A stretch of 45,586 bases of DNA, from NCBI GenBank assembly GCA_029260235.1, contig JAJDDP010000175.1:1-45586 (forward strand), in the 5' to 3' direction. Source of the DNA: Phycisphaerae bacterium. Lineage in GTDB: Bacteria > Planctomycetota > Phycisphaerae > UBA1845. Shown here in pieces: positions 7,043 to 15,206 of the stretch (position 1 is its first letter; every line of letters begins with the position of its first letter). A program made the position numbers and the translations under genes. Under the pieces are notes generated by a model. The model saw only the letters and a program-made list of their open reading frames with translations, was not told the DNA's origin and did not search any database.

Positions 7043-9184
7043 ATGATCCGTCGCACCCTAAGTGTTGCCGTGATTCTTGTCTGTCTTAGTCCGTTCATTG
7101 CCATCGCCCAAAACGAAACGCACCCGTTCTCCGTCCACGACATGCTAGCCATGGACCGCATCGGCGATCCGCAGGTCTCACCAGACAATGCCCGGGTGGT
7201 CTTCGTGAGACGCAAGACCGATCTGGAAGCAAACCGAGGCCGCACCGATCTGTGGCTGGTGAACCTCGACGGTCAGGGCATGCGAAGACTCACCTCGCAC
7301 GAAGCTGGGGACTGGAACCCTCGCTGGTCTCCCGATGGCAAGACGATCTGGTTTCTCTCGACCCGCTCAGGATCATCGCAAGTCTGGCGAATTCCCGCCG
7401 ACGGTGGTGAGGCTGAGCAGTTTACCGACCTGCCGCTCGACGTCAGCTCGCTGGGCATGTCGCCGACAGGCGGGCACATTGCTATCTCGATGGATGTCTA
7501 TCCCGACCTGAAGTCACCCAAAGAAACCAAGGCCCGTCTCGACGAAATCGAATCAAGCAAGAAGACTGGCCTAGTTTACGACGGCCTCATCATTCGCCAT
7601 TGGGATACTTGGAAAGACGGACGCCGCTCGCACTTGTTCGTCATGTCCGCGATGGGACGAGCACACGGCTTGCATTCTTCGCAATCAGAAAGGCAGGGCC
7701 AAGCTGGGATCGAAGCCTCGCGCGAATCAGCCAAGGCCACTCTCGTCGATCTCATGCAGGGGATGGACGCCGACTGCCCGACCAAGCCATTCGGCGGCAC
7801 CGAGGACTACACCTTCTCCCCGGCCGGCAATTCGATTGTTTTTTCCGCCCGCAACGTCGGCAGAGAGGAAGCTTGGTCGACTGATTTCGATCTCTACGCC
7901 GTGCCAATCAGTGGATCAGAGAAACCAAGTTGCTTGACCGAAGAAAACCAGGCATGGGATGCCTCGCCGGTGTTTTCGCCGGATGGTCAATGGCTAGCAT
8001 ACCTCGCCATGGAGAGACCGCGGTACGAGGCGGATCGATTCCGAATCATTCTGCGATCTATGTCCAGTCAAGCAGCCTCGGGCCAAGAAACGCGCGTCTT
8101 GACCCAGGATTGGGATCGCTCGGTGCGTTCATTTGTGTGGGCTGGAGATGGAAAGACCATCCTAGCCACCGCCTCAAACCTCGGCAACGCTTCTCTCTTC
8201 GCCATTGATGTCGCCACCGGTAAGGCGAAGACGTTAGTCAAGGATGGATCGGTTGGCGGATTGGCTTCTGCCGGTGACCGCATCGTGTACGGCCTCGACA
8301 ACCTGAAGTCGCCGGTCGAGCTTCATTGGGCCAGCCTCGATGGCAACGACTCCGGAGTCATCACCAACATCAACGCCGACAAAGTCCGCGCTGCCCGGAT
8401 GGGTGAGTACGAGCAGTTCACCTTCAGTGGCTGGAATGACGAGGAGGTTTACGCGTACATCCTCAAGCCAATCGACTTCGACTCGAGCAAGAAGTACCCG
8501 GTCGCCTTTCTCATCCACGGCGGCCCGCAGGGCTCGTTCGGCAATCACTTCCATTACCGTTGGAATCCTCAGGCATACGCCGGGGCGGGTTTTGGCGTAG
8601 TCATGGTGGACTTCCACGGATCGACCGGCTATGGGCAAGCGTTCTGTGATTCGATTCGGGGCGACTGGGGTGGTAAGCCGCTCGTCGATCTTCAAAAGGG
8701 ATTGGCTGCTGCACTTGAGAAGTACCACTGGCTGGATGGCGAGCGGGTTGGTGCCCTCGGCGCGTCCTTCGGCGGCTACATGATCAACTGGATCTCCGGC
8801 AATTGGCCTGACCGCTTCCGCTGCCTGATCAACCACGACGGGAACCTCGACGAGCGGATGGCCTACTTCGACACCGAAGAACTGTGGTTCCCCGAGTGGG
8901 ACCACCAAGGCACGCCTTGGGACAACCCGGAACACTACGAGAAACACAACCCAATCAACTATGTAAAGAACTGGAAGACGCCGATGCTGGTCATACACGG
9001 GGCCCTCGACTACCGCGTGGTCGATACCCAAGGCCTCTCCACCTTCACCGCCCTGCAGCGAAGAGGCATCCCCAGCAAGCTGCTCTACTTCCCCGATGAA
9101 AACCACTGGGTCCAGAAACCAGCCAACAGCATCCAGTGGCACGAGACAGTTATCGCTTGGCTCGATCAATGGACCAAGAAATAG
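7043..9184 (+). CDS. S9 family serine peptidase (prolyl-oligopeptidase / acylaminoacyl-peptidase type), exported
   Basis: 713 residues from the ATG at 7043, chosen because AAGGAG stands 7 bases before it and it opens directly into a signal peptide (MIRRTLSVAVILVCLSPF...AIAQ). The frame extends up to 6956, but that start would bury the signal. The N-terminal half is a beta-propeller with PD40-type repeats (WSPDGKTIWFLS, FSPDGQWLAYLA). The C-terminal half is an alpha/beta hydrolase with S575 (GASFGGYM), D656 (GALDYRV) and H688 (DENHWV). It is of usual family length, with a slightly expanded loop before the DADCPTKPFGG segment. Predicted to trim short peptides in the periplasm. An endonuclease-family gene follows 48 bases later, possibly co-transcribed. 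Confidence 0.92.
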   Translation: MIRRTLSVAVILVCLSPFIAIAQNETHPFSVHDMLAMDRIGDPQVSPDNARVVFVRRKTDLEANRGRTDLWLVNLDGQGMRRLTSHEAGDWNPRWSPDGKTIWFLSTRSGSSQVWRIPADGGEAEQFTDLPLDVSSLGMSPTGGHIAISMDVYPDLKSPKETKARLDEIESSKKTGLVYDGLIIRHWDTWKDGRRSHLFVMSAMGRAHGLHSSQSERQGQAGIEASRESAKATLVDLMQGMDADCPTKPFGGTEDYTFSPAGNSIVFSARNVGREEAWSTDFDLYAVPISGSEKPSCLTEENQAWDASPVFSPDGQWLAYLAMERPRYEADRFRIILRSMSSQAASGQETRVLTQDWDRSVRSFVWAGDGKTILATASNLGNASLFAIDVATGKAKTLVKDGSVGGLASAGDRIVYGLDNLKSPVELHWASLDGNDSGVITNINADKVRAARMGEYEQFTFSGWNDEEVYAYILKPIDFDSSKKYPVAFLIHGGPQGSFGNHFHYRWNPQAYAGAGFGVVMVDFHGSTGYGQAFCDSIRGDWGGKPLVDLQKGLAAALEKYHWLDGERVGALGASFGGYMINWISGNWPDRFRCLINHDGNLDERMAYFDTEELWFPEWDHQGTPWDNPEHYEKHNPINYVKNWKTPMLVIHGALDYRVVDTQGLSTFTALQRRGIPSKLLYFPDENHWVQKPANSIQWHETVIAWLDQWTKK

Positions 9185-9232
9185 CGACACGCCGGGCGAG
9201 ATGTGGCCAATCGGCGGCGGTTGGAGATTTTG

Positions 9233-10315
9233 ATGCCAGACAATCCTCCCGAACTGCACTCTGAGAGTTCGAAGCGCCCAAGTTCATTCGTCTGGCGGGC
9301 ATCTTGGGAACATCGCAAGCGTTTGTTGCGTGTCGAAGTCTGGGTGCTTGTCGTCTGCAGCTACGTCCTGCTCATCTTCGCCTATGCTTGGCCTGCTGAC
9401 TTTCGAAATACCGCAACGGCGCACGTGGCAGCAGCTTGGTCGGCTGCGATTCTCCGCACGTTCATGTTTCACGGCGGCATCCTCCTCGCTGTTGTTGGGG
9501 CCGTCGTTGCGTTTGCCCGAAGTTGGCGACTGCTTGCGGCCATCACGCCTCTACTGCTTGTCACCTTGGTGCCGTCGGTACTCTCCTATTGGCCGTGGAA
9601 GGGAGGGGATGTACAGGGCGAAACATTGACGGTGATGAGCGTCAACCTGCTGATGGTAAATCACAACACAGCCCCGATCATCCAAGAAATCAAAGCCGCC
9701 CGCCCGGACATCCTGCTTCTCCAGGAATACACCAAGCACTGGCATGAGGCGTTGCAGTTGGAAATCGGAGCCGACTTCCCGCACGTCAGCTATGTCACCC
9801 GAGAGGATTCGTTCGGCGCAGCCGTTTACTCGCGCCGGCCGTTTGTCGAGCGGCCCAACCGCCATGTTCCCCTCGGAGAGGCAACCGAGCCGCAGATACG
9901 GATCACGATTGAATTCAACGGCAGCAAGGTAGCGCTGTATAATGTTCACTTGCTTCCCCCGTGGGGGTTGGCCTACACCATCGAACACCGTTCGCAGTTC
10001 GCAGACTTGCTCGACATCTTGGCGGCTGATCCACTGCCGGTGATTGTAGGCGGAGACTTCAACTTCACCGAGAACAGCGCCAACGCAGCTGCGCTGAGCA
10101 AGGTGGGACTTGCAGATGCACATTCGGTAGGCGGTTGGGGTCGGGGAACAACTTGGCCAGTCAGCTCGTTCTTCCGCTGGATTCCGAGCATTCGACTGGA
10201 TCACATATACCTGGGGAACGGCCTAACCTGCGCCGAGTGCCGTACGGGCACCGGCACAGGTTCGGATCACCGACCGGTCGTCGCCAAGATCGGATTCAGC
10301 CGATCAACTGACTAA
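9233..10315 (+). CDS. membrane-anchored endonuclease/exonuclease/phosphatase family protein
   Basis: 360 residues from the ATG at 9233, which has GGAG six bases upstream; an in-frame GTG at 9203 is weaker. N-terminal membrane helices (~residues 33-55, 72-97 and 99-119) precede an EEP catalytic domain. The expected metal-site and catalytic residues are seen: N138 (SVNLL), E165 (LLLQE), H239 (NVHLLP), D275 and N277 (GGDFN), D323-H324 (RLDHIY) and D345-H346 (GSDHRP). The fold covers DNases, phosphodiesterases and sphingomyelinase-like enzymes, so the substrate cannot be read from sequence. The short gap after the S9 peptidase gene suggests an operon; no functional link is obvious. Confidence 0.85.
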   Translation: MPDNPPELHSESSKRPSSFVWRASWEHRKRLLRVEVWVLVVCSYVLLIFAYAWPADFRNTATAHVAAAWSAAILRTFMFHGGILLAVVGAVVAFARSWRLLAAITPLLLVTLVPSVLSYWPWKGGDVQGETLTVMSVNLLMVNHNTAPIIQEIKAARPDILLLQEYTKHWHEALQLEIGADFPHVSYVTREDSFGAAVYSRRPFVERPNRHVPLGEATEPQIRITIEFNGSKVALYNVHLLPPWGLAYTIEHRSQFADLLDILAADPLPVIVGGDFNFTENSANAAALSKVGLADAHSVGGWGRGTTWPVSSFFRWIPSIRLDHIYLGNGLTCAECRTGTGTGSDHRPVVAKIGFSRSTD

Positions 10316-10330
10316 TGGGAGACGCGGATA

Positions 10331-11107
10331 ATGCTTGTAGCTTCATCGTCGCGGTCCTATCTTCTGGCTATTCTACGGAACGCACGTTCTCTTGCCCCTC
10401 GACGTATCATTGCCGCCCTGACGGCTGGTTTTCAAATGCTGGGGGCCATGCTGCTCGGCTTGACGAGCCTGATCCAATCCGGTTGCGGTCCTGGCCGAGT
10501 TGTCGAGCCCGGATCCTTCGCCTTGGCGCATGATTCGATTCGTTGGATTTATCGGAGCGGCTGGCAGTACGTCTATTTTGACCCGAAATACCATCCAAGG
10601 CCGCCCACTCCCTTCAGCAATGCAATCGGCGACGTTGAATTCCAAGATGACAGGATTGTTGCCTACGAACATGGCAGAGGCGATTTCGGTTCCGGGCTTT
10701 ACTACCCAGTTATGACCCTGGATCTCGAAACTGGCTCGATCATATCAACTGCCTACGCCAAGTCTTATGCGAGAATTCCACCCATCAACTTGCAACGAAC
10801 GACACCGGGAGAGATTACCCAAATCACGGATGGCTGTTTCCTCAGATGGACCAACGATAGCCCGCTGAAGGTTGAAATTTGTGCGGACGACGCATGTCTT
10901 GATAGCGTCGCTATCGTTGAGCTTAAGACAGCCGTGGGCTACGTTGGCGGGCACCTCTTCTCGCCGGAGCAGAACTGCCTTCTTGTAGTAGCCTACGAAG
11001 GCAAGCCGTTGAGTCTTGGAGATGCAACGCACTACTTGGTATGCATCGATTTGACGCGTGTGCCGCTCGATGGAATCGAGCCCCGTGTCGATGAGTCGAT
11101 TCGCTGA
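10331..11107 (+). CDS. hypothetical exported protein with a MurJ-derived N-terminus
   Basis: 258 residues; GGGAG lies about 9 bases before the ATG. Residues ~17-60 form a hydrophobic leader ending in a weak lipobox-like IQSGC. That leader is not random: it contains APRRIIAALTA, matching residues 9-18 of MurJ encoded at 11921, followed directly by a segment resembling MurJ 91-111 (LGAMLLGLTSLIQ against LGAILLGLMLLIQ). The remaining ~195 residues look like a beta-rich soluble domain that I do not recognise; it contains WIYRSGWQYVYFD, YPVMTLDLETGS and a terminal YLVCIDL strand, perhaps a propeller-like repeat. It follows the endonuclease-family gene by 15 bases. Real coding is likely; function unknown. 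Confidence 0.6.
   Translation: MLVASSSRSYLLAILRNARSLAPRRIIAALTAGFQMLGAMLLGLTSLIQSGCGPGRVVEPGSFALAHDSIRWIYRSGWQYVYFDPKYHPRPPTPFSNAIGDVEFQDDRIVAYEHGRGDFGSGLYYPVMTLDLETGSIISTAYAKSYARIPPINLQRTTPGEITQITDGCFLRWTNDSPLKVEICADDACLDSVAIVELKTAVGYVGGHLFSPEQNCLLVVAYEGKPLSLGDATHYLVCIDLTRVPLDGIEPRVDESIR
10381..10490 (+). repeat. partial, internally deleted copy of the murJ 5' region
   Basis: Bases 10403-10422 are identical to 11954-11973 inside murJ (20 of 20). Bases ~10439-10488 match 12202-12251 of murJ at about 36 of 50. Both blocks are in the same order and reading frame as in murJ, but the ~220 bases between them are missing. See the matching finding. Confidence 0.6.
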
Positions 11108-11177
11108 ATCAGGGCAGTGCCGGGATCGGTTGTCAGCTCCCGCCCTCTGCTGCCCTCGAAGGTGGTGCACCCGCTGC

Positions 11178-11765
11178 TCAATTGCGTTGTTGCACTCGGG
11201 GTATCACCGGCAGCGTCAATTCTTGACCATTCGGTAGCACGATGGCTTTGATCCAATTGGGGTCAGGTCGTCCAGGAACTTCCGCCGAGCGGGAAATGAT
11301 CTTCCGTTTGTGCGTGGCAGAATCAGCTTCCGTGCCCAAGAAGTAGTGATGTTCTCGAAGGCGATCATACCACGGCAGCCCCGCGCCGGCATAGCATAAG
11401 ACCCACAACTCGTAGGTCTTGCCGCTCATAAATGCCCGACGCACTGGATAGACTGTCGCATGCCACCTCGATTGATGCAGATCGAGCCGCCATTCGCCTT
11501 CGTAGTGGCTCGGGTGCTTTGTCTCTGGATCGAATAGATAATAAATGCTGACGTCAGGTTCGAGAATCTCGTAAAGTTTCTTGGCGGCACCCTCTCTTCC
11601 AGACCACCCCGCAAGATGTGCATACATTGATTCCGCCATCGTCTCCGCACTTCTCCTTAGAAGTGGCGGCGGCGTTCGCCGGTTCGGGAACATCATCGCA
11701 CAGCCATGGTTGGGGCCAAGCACCAGCGCAACCAGCGAGACGGTTTTCAGGAGTTTGCATATCAT
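11178..11765 (-). CDS. hypothetical exported protein, possible lipoprotein
   Basis: 195 residues starting at the ATG 11763-11765, with AGGAAG about 11 bases upstream. The N-terminus (MICKLLKTVSLVALVLGPNHGCAMM) is a signal peptide with a non-canonical lipobox (NHGC). The mature part is rich in aromatic and charged residues and includes two segments that look like strand pairs (YEGEWRLDLHQSRW and TYELWVLCYAGAG). No catalytic motif is apparent. It converges on the hypothetical gene at 10331 and points away from murJ. I do not recognise the family. Confidence 0.55.
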   Translation of the reverse strand: MICKLLKTVSLVALVLGPNHGCAMMFPNRRTPPPLLRRSAETMAESMYAHLAGWSGREGAAKKLYEILEPDVSIYYLFDPETKHPSHYEGEWRLDLHQSRWHATVYPVRRAFMSGKTYELWVLCYAGAGLPWYDRLREHHYFLGTEADSATHKRKIISRSAEVPGRPDPNWIKAIVLPNGQELTLPVIPRVQQRN

Positions 11766-11780
11766 GGCTTCAACACTTCC

Positions 11781-11858
11781 TCAATCTAACGGCGTGCTGC
11801 ATTCAGGACATCTTGGCTCCGCTTGGCCCATAAAGCCATACGCCTGAGTCTTCTTCGT
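11781..11858 (-). pseudogene. zinc-ribbon remnant
   Basis: Read on the minus strand to the TGA at 11781-11783, this encodes AYGFMGQAEPRCPECSTPLD. That closely matches the second half of the zinc ribbon of the 933-1238 gene (GYILHGLTEPRCPECGT). The first CxxC knuckle is replaced (KTQA) and no start codon or membrane segment precedes it in frame. It sits between a hypothetical lipoprotein gene and murJ and looks like the 3' stump of a lost gene. The evidence is a ten-residue motif, so a chance match is not excluded. Confidence 0.35.
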
Positions 11859-11907
11859 GAACGGCGACGGGCAAGATCTCACGCTTGCGGGGTCATCGCC
11901 TCGACTC

Positions 11908-11913
11908 TATATT
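11908..11913 (+). promoter_or_regulatory. candidate -10 box of a leaderless murJ transcript
   Basis: TATATT ends 7 bases before the GTG start of murJ, so transcription would begin at or next to the start codon. An in-frame TGA at 11915-11917 prevents any earlier start, and no Shine-Dalgarno fits between. No clear -35 box is visible. Confidence 0.35.
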
Positions 11914-11920
11914 CTGACCC

Positions 11921-13441
11921 GTGTCCGACCACGCCCGTTTTGTTGCTCCTGCTCGTATCATTGCCGCCCTGACTGCCGTTTCTCGGGTGTTGGGGTTGGT
12001 TCGGGAGGCGGCTTATAGTTACTTCTTCGGGATCGATCCGATCTTCAGCTCGTTTCGGGTCGCCTTCATGGTTCCCAACTTGGCCCGGCGGCTCTTCGGT
12101 GAAGGGGCGATGGCCTCGGCCTTTGTGCCTGTGTTCACTGAAGTGCTCGAACGAGATGGTCGCGAGCGGGCACGAGAGTTGGCCGGGTCTGCGTTTACGC
12201 TGCTTGGGGCTATCCTGCTGGGCTTGATGCTGCTGATTCAGATCGGCGTCGGCACAGCCTATCTTGTCGAAGCTTCCCCCACGCTCAGCCTGACCCTGAT
12301 CATGATGCCCTACATGGTGCTGATCTGTCTGGCAGGATTTGCCGGGGGGATGCTAAACGCGCTGGGCCGCTTCACTGTACCTGCGGCTGCCCCGACCCTG
12401 CTCAACGTCGCGCTCATCGCCACATTGGGCGTTGGCGGATTTGCCCTCAAGCTAGATACGACCTCGCTGATCTTCATCGTGGCTGTGGCGGTTGTTGTGG
12501 CAGGAGTCGCCCAGTTTGGATCTCAGGTTCTAGAGATGAAGCGGGCAGCGTGCATGCCCAAGTTGAACCTGCGGTGGCGCGATCCGGATTTGAAACGGAT
12601 CTTGCTACTGCTACTGCCGATGGTGATAGGCCTGTCAGCCATGCAGTTAAACGTGCTGGCCGACAACCTCATCGCCCTATTCTTCACCCCTGAGCGCCGA
12701 GGACCAGCCATTTTGGGTTACGCCCACATGATATATCACCTCCCGCAGGGCGTCTTTGGTATCGCCCTTGCGACGGCGATCTTTCCGATGTTGTCCGCCA
12801 AGGCTGCCCAACGCGACAACGCCGGATTGGCCCGCGCCTTTGAGAGTGGGCTGCGGGTCAGCCTGTTCATCGCCCTGCCCGCATCGCTGGGTTTGATCCT
12901 CTTGGCTACGCCGATTGTTCAGGTGTTGTATGAGCGGGGAAAATTCCTGTCCGAGGACAGCGTGCTCGTATCCCGGACCTTGATTTGCTACTGCCTAGGC
13001 CTGTGGGCATTTTCCATTCAGCCGATCCTGGCTCGGGCATTCTACGCCCTGCAAGATGCCAAGACTCCCGTTCGGATAGGCATCACCTGCGTTTGTCTGA
13101 ACTTGTTGCTCAGCATTGGCTTGGTGTTCGTGCTCCAAGAGGGAGGCATCGCCTTGGCAACAGCCATCGCCTCGATGCTGCAGGTGGTCTGGCTCACAGC
13201 TGCGGTTCGCAAGAGACTGCCGGAGCTGGAATTGGGAACGGTCGCCCGATCCGCGGGGAAGACGGCCTTGGCGGTCGCAGCGATGTCTGGTTTCCTGTTT
13301 TGGATCAGCCGAGGGAGCCTAGTTGATGCAGTTGGCCCTGGCTCGATGCTGCTCGTGGCTGTGCCTGGCGGCGTAGTAGTATTTGCCGTGGTATCCGTGG
13401 TTCTGGGATGCCGTGAGCTGAAGGAACTGTTCACCCGCTGA
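11921..13441 (+). CDS. murJ: lipid II flippase MurJ (MviN family)
   Basis: 506 residues, the usual family length, in about 14 hydrophobic helices. MurJ moves lipid II, the undecaprenyl-linked peptidoglycan precursor, across the inner membrane. The family signature is clear: AVSRVLGLVREAAYSYFFG (residues 19-37, with R22 and R28), VPNLARRLFGEGAMASAFVPVF (51-72), and later helices with PQGVFGIALATAIFP and GLWAFSIQPILARAFYALQD. The start must be the GTG at 11921 or later because a TGA lies one codon upstream; no ribosome site is visible. Fragments of this gene's 5' part are duplicated at 10381-10490. The next gene (13561) has its own candidate promoter. Confidence 0.95.
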   Translation: MSDHARFVAPARIIAALTAVSRVLGLVREAAYSYFFGIDPIFSSFRVAFMVPNLARRLFGEGAMASAFVPVFTEVLERDGRERARELAGSAFTLLGAILLGLMLLIQIGVGTAYLVEASPTLSLTLIMMPYMVLICLAGFAGGMLNALGRFTVPAAAPTLLNVALIATLGVGGFALKLDTTSLIFIVAVAVVVAGVAQFGSQVLEMKRAACMPKLNLRWRDPDLKRILLLLLPMVIGLSAMQLNVLADNLIALFFTPERRGPAILGYAHMIYHLPQGVFGIALATAIFPMLSAKAAQRDNAGLARAFESGLRVSLFIALPASLGLILLATPIVQVLYERGKFLSEDSVLVSRTLICYCLGLWAFSIQPILARAFYALQDAKTPVRIGITCVCLNLLLSIGLVFVLQEGGIALATAIASMLQVVWLTAAVRKRLPELELGTVARSAGKTALAVAAMSGFLFWISRGSLVDAVGPGSMLLVAVPGGVVVFAVVSVVLGCRELKELFTR

Positions 13442-13462
13442 TTCCATCTGGCTGCGAAACGA

Positions 13463-13492
13463 TTGATCACACAAGGCCAAAGGCGGTATACT
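13463..13492 (+). promoter_or_regulatory. candidate sigma70-type promoter for the LolA-like gene
   Basis: TTGATC (13463-13468) and TATACT (13487-13492) are separated by 18 bases, close to TTGACA-17-TATAAT. The expected start near 13499 would leave a ~60-base leader ending in AGGAG, nine bases before the ATG at 13561. Confidence 0.4.
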
Positions 13493-13560
13493 GCGCGGCG
13501 TTCGAACCTGCCTCTACCGGGTGGGTCAAGCCACCAAACCTGATTCAGGAGATCCAGCCG

Positions 13561-14304
13561 ATGAAACGGTCCTTTGCAATGTTCATTCTGGCAGCGCTGG
13601 CACTGGCCACGTCAGCCCCTGCGGTCTTTGCCGACGATCTCACCGATGCAGACGCCATTTTGAAGAAGATGGTCGAAGCCTGCAAGGGCGTACGCTCAGC
13701 CAGCTACGACTACGAGGCTGACGGTATTGGCATGGGAAAGCAGTACGTCCCCGCTACCCAGGGGAGCTGTCTGATCGAAGGCTGTCGTTATGGCCTGGCA
13801 GAAAAAGCCCACATGGACATCAAATTCAAGATGAACCAATCCGAAGAAACCAGAAGCCTCACTGCCGGCTCGGACGGCGAAGAGTACTATCTGATCGATC
13901 ATGATGCCAAGACAGCCTACAAAGACATGGACCCTCAACTCTATGGCAAGGCGGCAGGCGCCATTGAATTCGGCATGTTGGTCGATGTGATCAGCCCCGA
14001 ACCATTCGAGGAGACGCTCAAGGCCCCCGTCCACGAGTTCAAGGGAATCGAAACAGCCGATGGTCAAGATTGTTACGTCATCCGGCTGGCCCACGAAGAA
14101 GGCCCTCAGGAATACACCTTGCTGATTTCCAAGAAGGACTTCCTCCCCCGAAAATCGACGGTCATTTTCATGAAGACCGAACAAGGCGTGGGCGGCGCTT
14201 TTTGGGCAGTCACAAATCTAAAAATAAACCCAAAAATAAAGCCCGGCACTTTCGCCTTCAAACTGCCGAAGGGATGCACGCTGTCTGACGACTTCGCCCC
14301 GTAG
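13561..14304 (+). CDS. periplasmic LolA-like outer-membrane lipoprotein-sorting family protein
   Basis: 247 residues with a clean signal peptide (MKRSFAMFILAALALATSAPAVFA, cut before DD) and AGGAG nine bases upstream. After a short helix (DADAILKKMVEACKGV) the chain alternates strands typical of the LolA/LppX-like half-barrel: a D-Y-E-A-D strand, a YYLIDHDAKTAY hairpin, a CYVIRL strand, PQEYTLLISKKDFLPRKSTV and a final GTFAFKLPKG. This C-terminal pattern (viable carrier strand, then I-K-P-G-T-F) is typical of DUF2092/LolA-type proteins. Such proteins bind acyl chains of lipoproteins or lipids in the periplasm. The exact ligand is unknown, and whether this is a true LolA is uncertain. Confidence 0.65.
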   Translation: MKRSFAMFILAALALATSAPAVFADDLTDADAILKKMVEACKGVRSASYDYEADGIGMGKQYVPATQGSCLIEGCRYGLAEKAHMDIKFKMNQSEETRSLTAGSDGEEYYLIDHDAKTAYKDMDPQLYGKAAGAIEFGMLVDVISPEPFEETLKAPVHEFKGIETADGQDCYVIRLAHEEGPQEYTLLISKKDFLPRKSTVIFMKTEQGVGGAFWAVTNLKINPKIKPGTFAFKLPKGCTLSDDFAP

Positions 14305-14379
14305 GAGGCGACCCACCACGCCAGGGGCCGACAACCACACACCTCATTACCGCCTTTGGGGCCAGGGCGCTGACGATGC

Positions 14380-14398
14380 CGCCGGAGTTTTTCCGGCG
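14380..14398 (+). terminator. weak hairpin after the LolA-like gene
   Basis: CGCCGGA and TCCGGCG form a 7-bp stem around a GTTTT loop, 76 bases past the stop at 14304. No T-run follows, so its role is uncertain. Confidence 0.3.
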
Positions 14399-14455
14399 CC
14401 GTCCGATTCTGTGTGCTATGATTGAATAGACACCTTGGATCTTTCTTCATGCAGG

Positions 14456-14480
14456 CGAGCACCCCCGCGTGCTCGGGAGG
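14456..14480 (+). promoter_or_regulatory. stem-loop abutting the ribosome site of the kinase-like gene
   Basis: CGAGCAC (14456-14462) pairs perfectly with GTGCTCG (14469-14475) around a 6-base loop. The last G of the stem is the first base of GGGAGG (14475-14480), the ribosome site for the ATG at 14487. The stem could modulate ribosome access or mRNA stability. Confidence 0.4.
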
Positions 14481-14486
14481 TGAATC

Positions 14487-15206
14487 ATGGGCGCTCATTC
14501 TCTCACCAAGAACGCAGGTCTTGAAAAGCTAGTTCAGAAGCAAATGCGAAATTGGGAGTTGGCCAAATCTCAACGGCCAGAAGCAGTGGTCATCAAACGA
14601 CCGGCGGTGGAACCTTTCTTGGCTATTTCACGCCCGGTCGGGGCGTTGAGCGAAAACGAGACCGGCTTGGTGGCCGCTTTGGGCGAAGAGCTCGGTTGGC
14701 CGGTGTTCGACAAGCAAATCCTCCAGGCGATGGCCGAGAATGACTCCGTCCGAGAACAACTTTACAAGTCGATGGATGAACGTGACCTAAGTTGGTTTGA
14801 GGAAACGCTCCGCGGGCTTATGTCCGGTCCAGTGAAGAAAAACGACTATTTTAGCCGCCTCACCGAGACCATCCTAACCACGGCCCGGCAAAGCAAAGCC
14901 GTCTTTCTCGGTCGGGCAGCAGACTTGATCTTACCGCAAGGGATCGGGTTCCGCGTGCGGCTAACGTCTTCCAGGAAAAATTGCGCCAAGCGACACGCCG
15001 CTGATCAGCAGATCGACATCGCCCAGGCCGTCGAGGAAGTGGAAAGAGTCCAGGCGGAGCGCGACGACTTTGCCTACCGCTATTTCAATGTCCCAAAAGA
15101 CGATCAAACAAGGTACGACTTGGTCGTCAACGTGGACCGCTTCTTGGAGCACGAGGTCCGTAAGGTCATTCTGCTCGGCATGCAACTGCGTGGAATCATC
15201 AACTGA
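14487..15206 (+). CDS. cytidylate-kinase-like family protein with degenerate P-loop
   Basis: 239 residues; GGAGG stands 6 bases before the ATG. It matches the AAK6/cytidylate-kinase-2-like family: a nucleotide-binding start (FLAISRPVG, ~45-52), LGEELGWPVFDKQILQAMAE, the GRAADLIL segment, an arginine/histidine lid (RKNCAKRHAA), then RDDFAYRYFNVPKDD and the closing YDLVVNVDRF strand. Normal members have a glycine-rich loop after ISR; here it reads PVGALSENE, lacking the usual Gly-Ser-Gly-Gly, so phosphate binding may be altered or lost. The ~40-residue N-terminal extension is basic. Predicted cytoplasmic; substrate unknown. Confidence 0.7.
   Translation: MGAHSLTKNAGLEKLVQKQMRNWELAKSQRPEAVVIKRPAVEPFLAISRPVGALSENETGLVAALGEELGWPVFDKQILQAMAENDSVREQLYKSMDERDLSWFEETLRGLMSGPVKKNDYFSRLTETILTTARQSKAVFLGRAADLILPQGIGFRVRLTSSRKNCAKRHAADQQIDIAQAVEEVERVQAERDDFAYRYFNVPKDDQTRYDLVVNVDRFLEHEVRKVILLGMQLRGIIN

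Noticed and set aside
8234..9259. 341-codon open frame on the minus strand inside the S9 peptidase gene
   Set aside because: It lies opposite a well-supported peptidase with an intact catalytic triad; its translation has no recognisable motif, signal or ribosome site. It is a codon-usage shadow.
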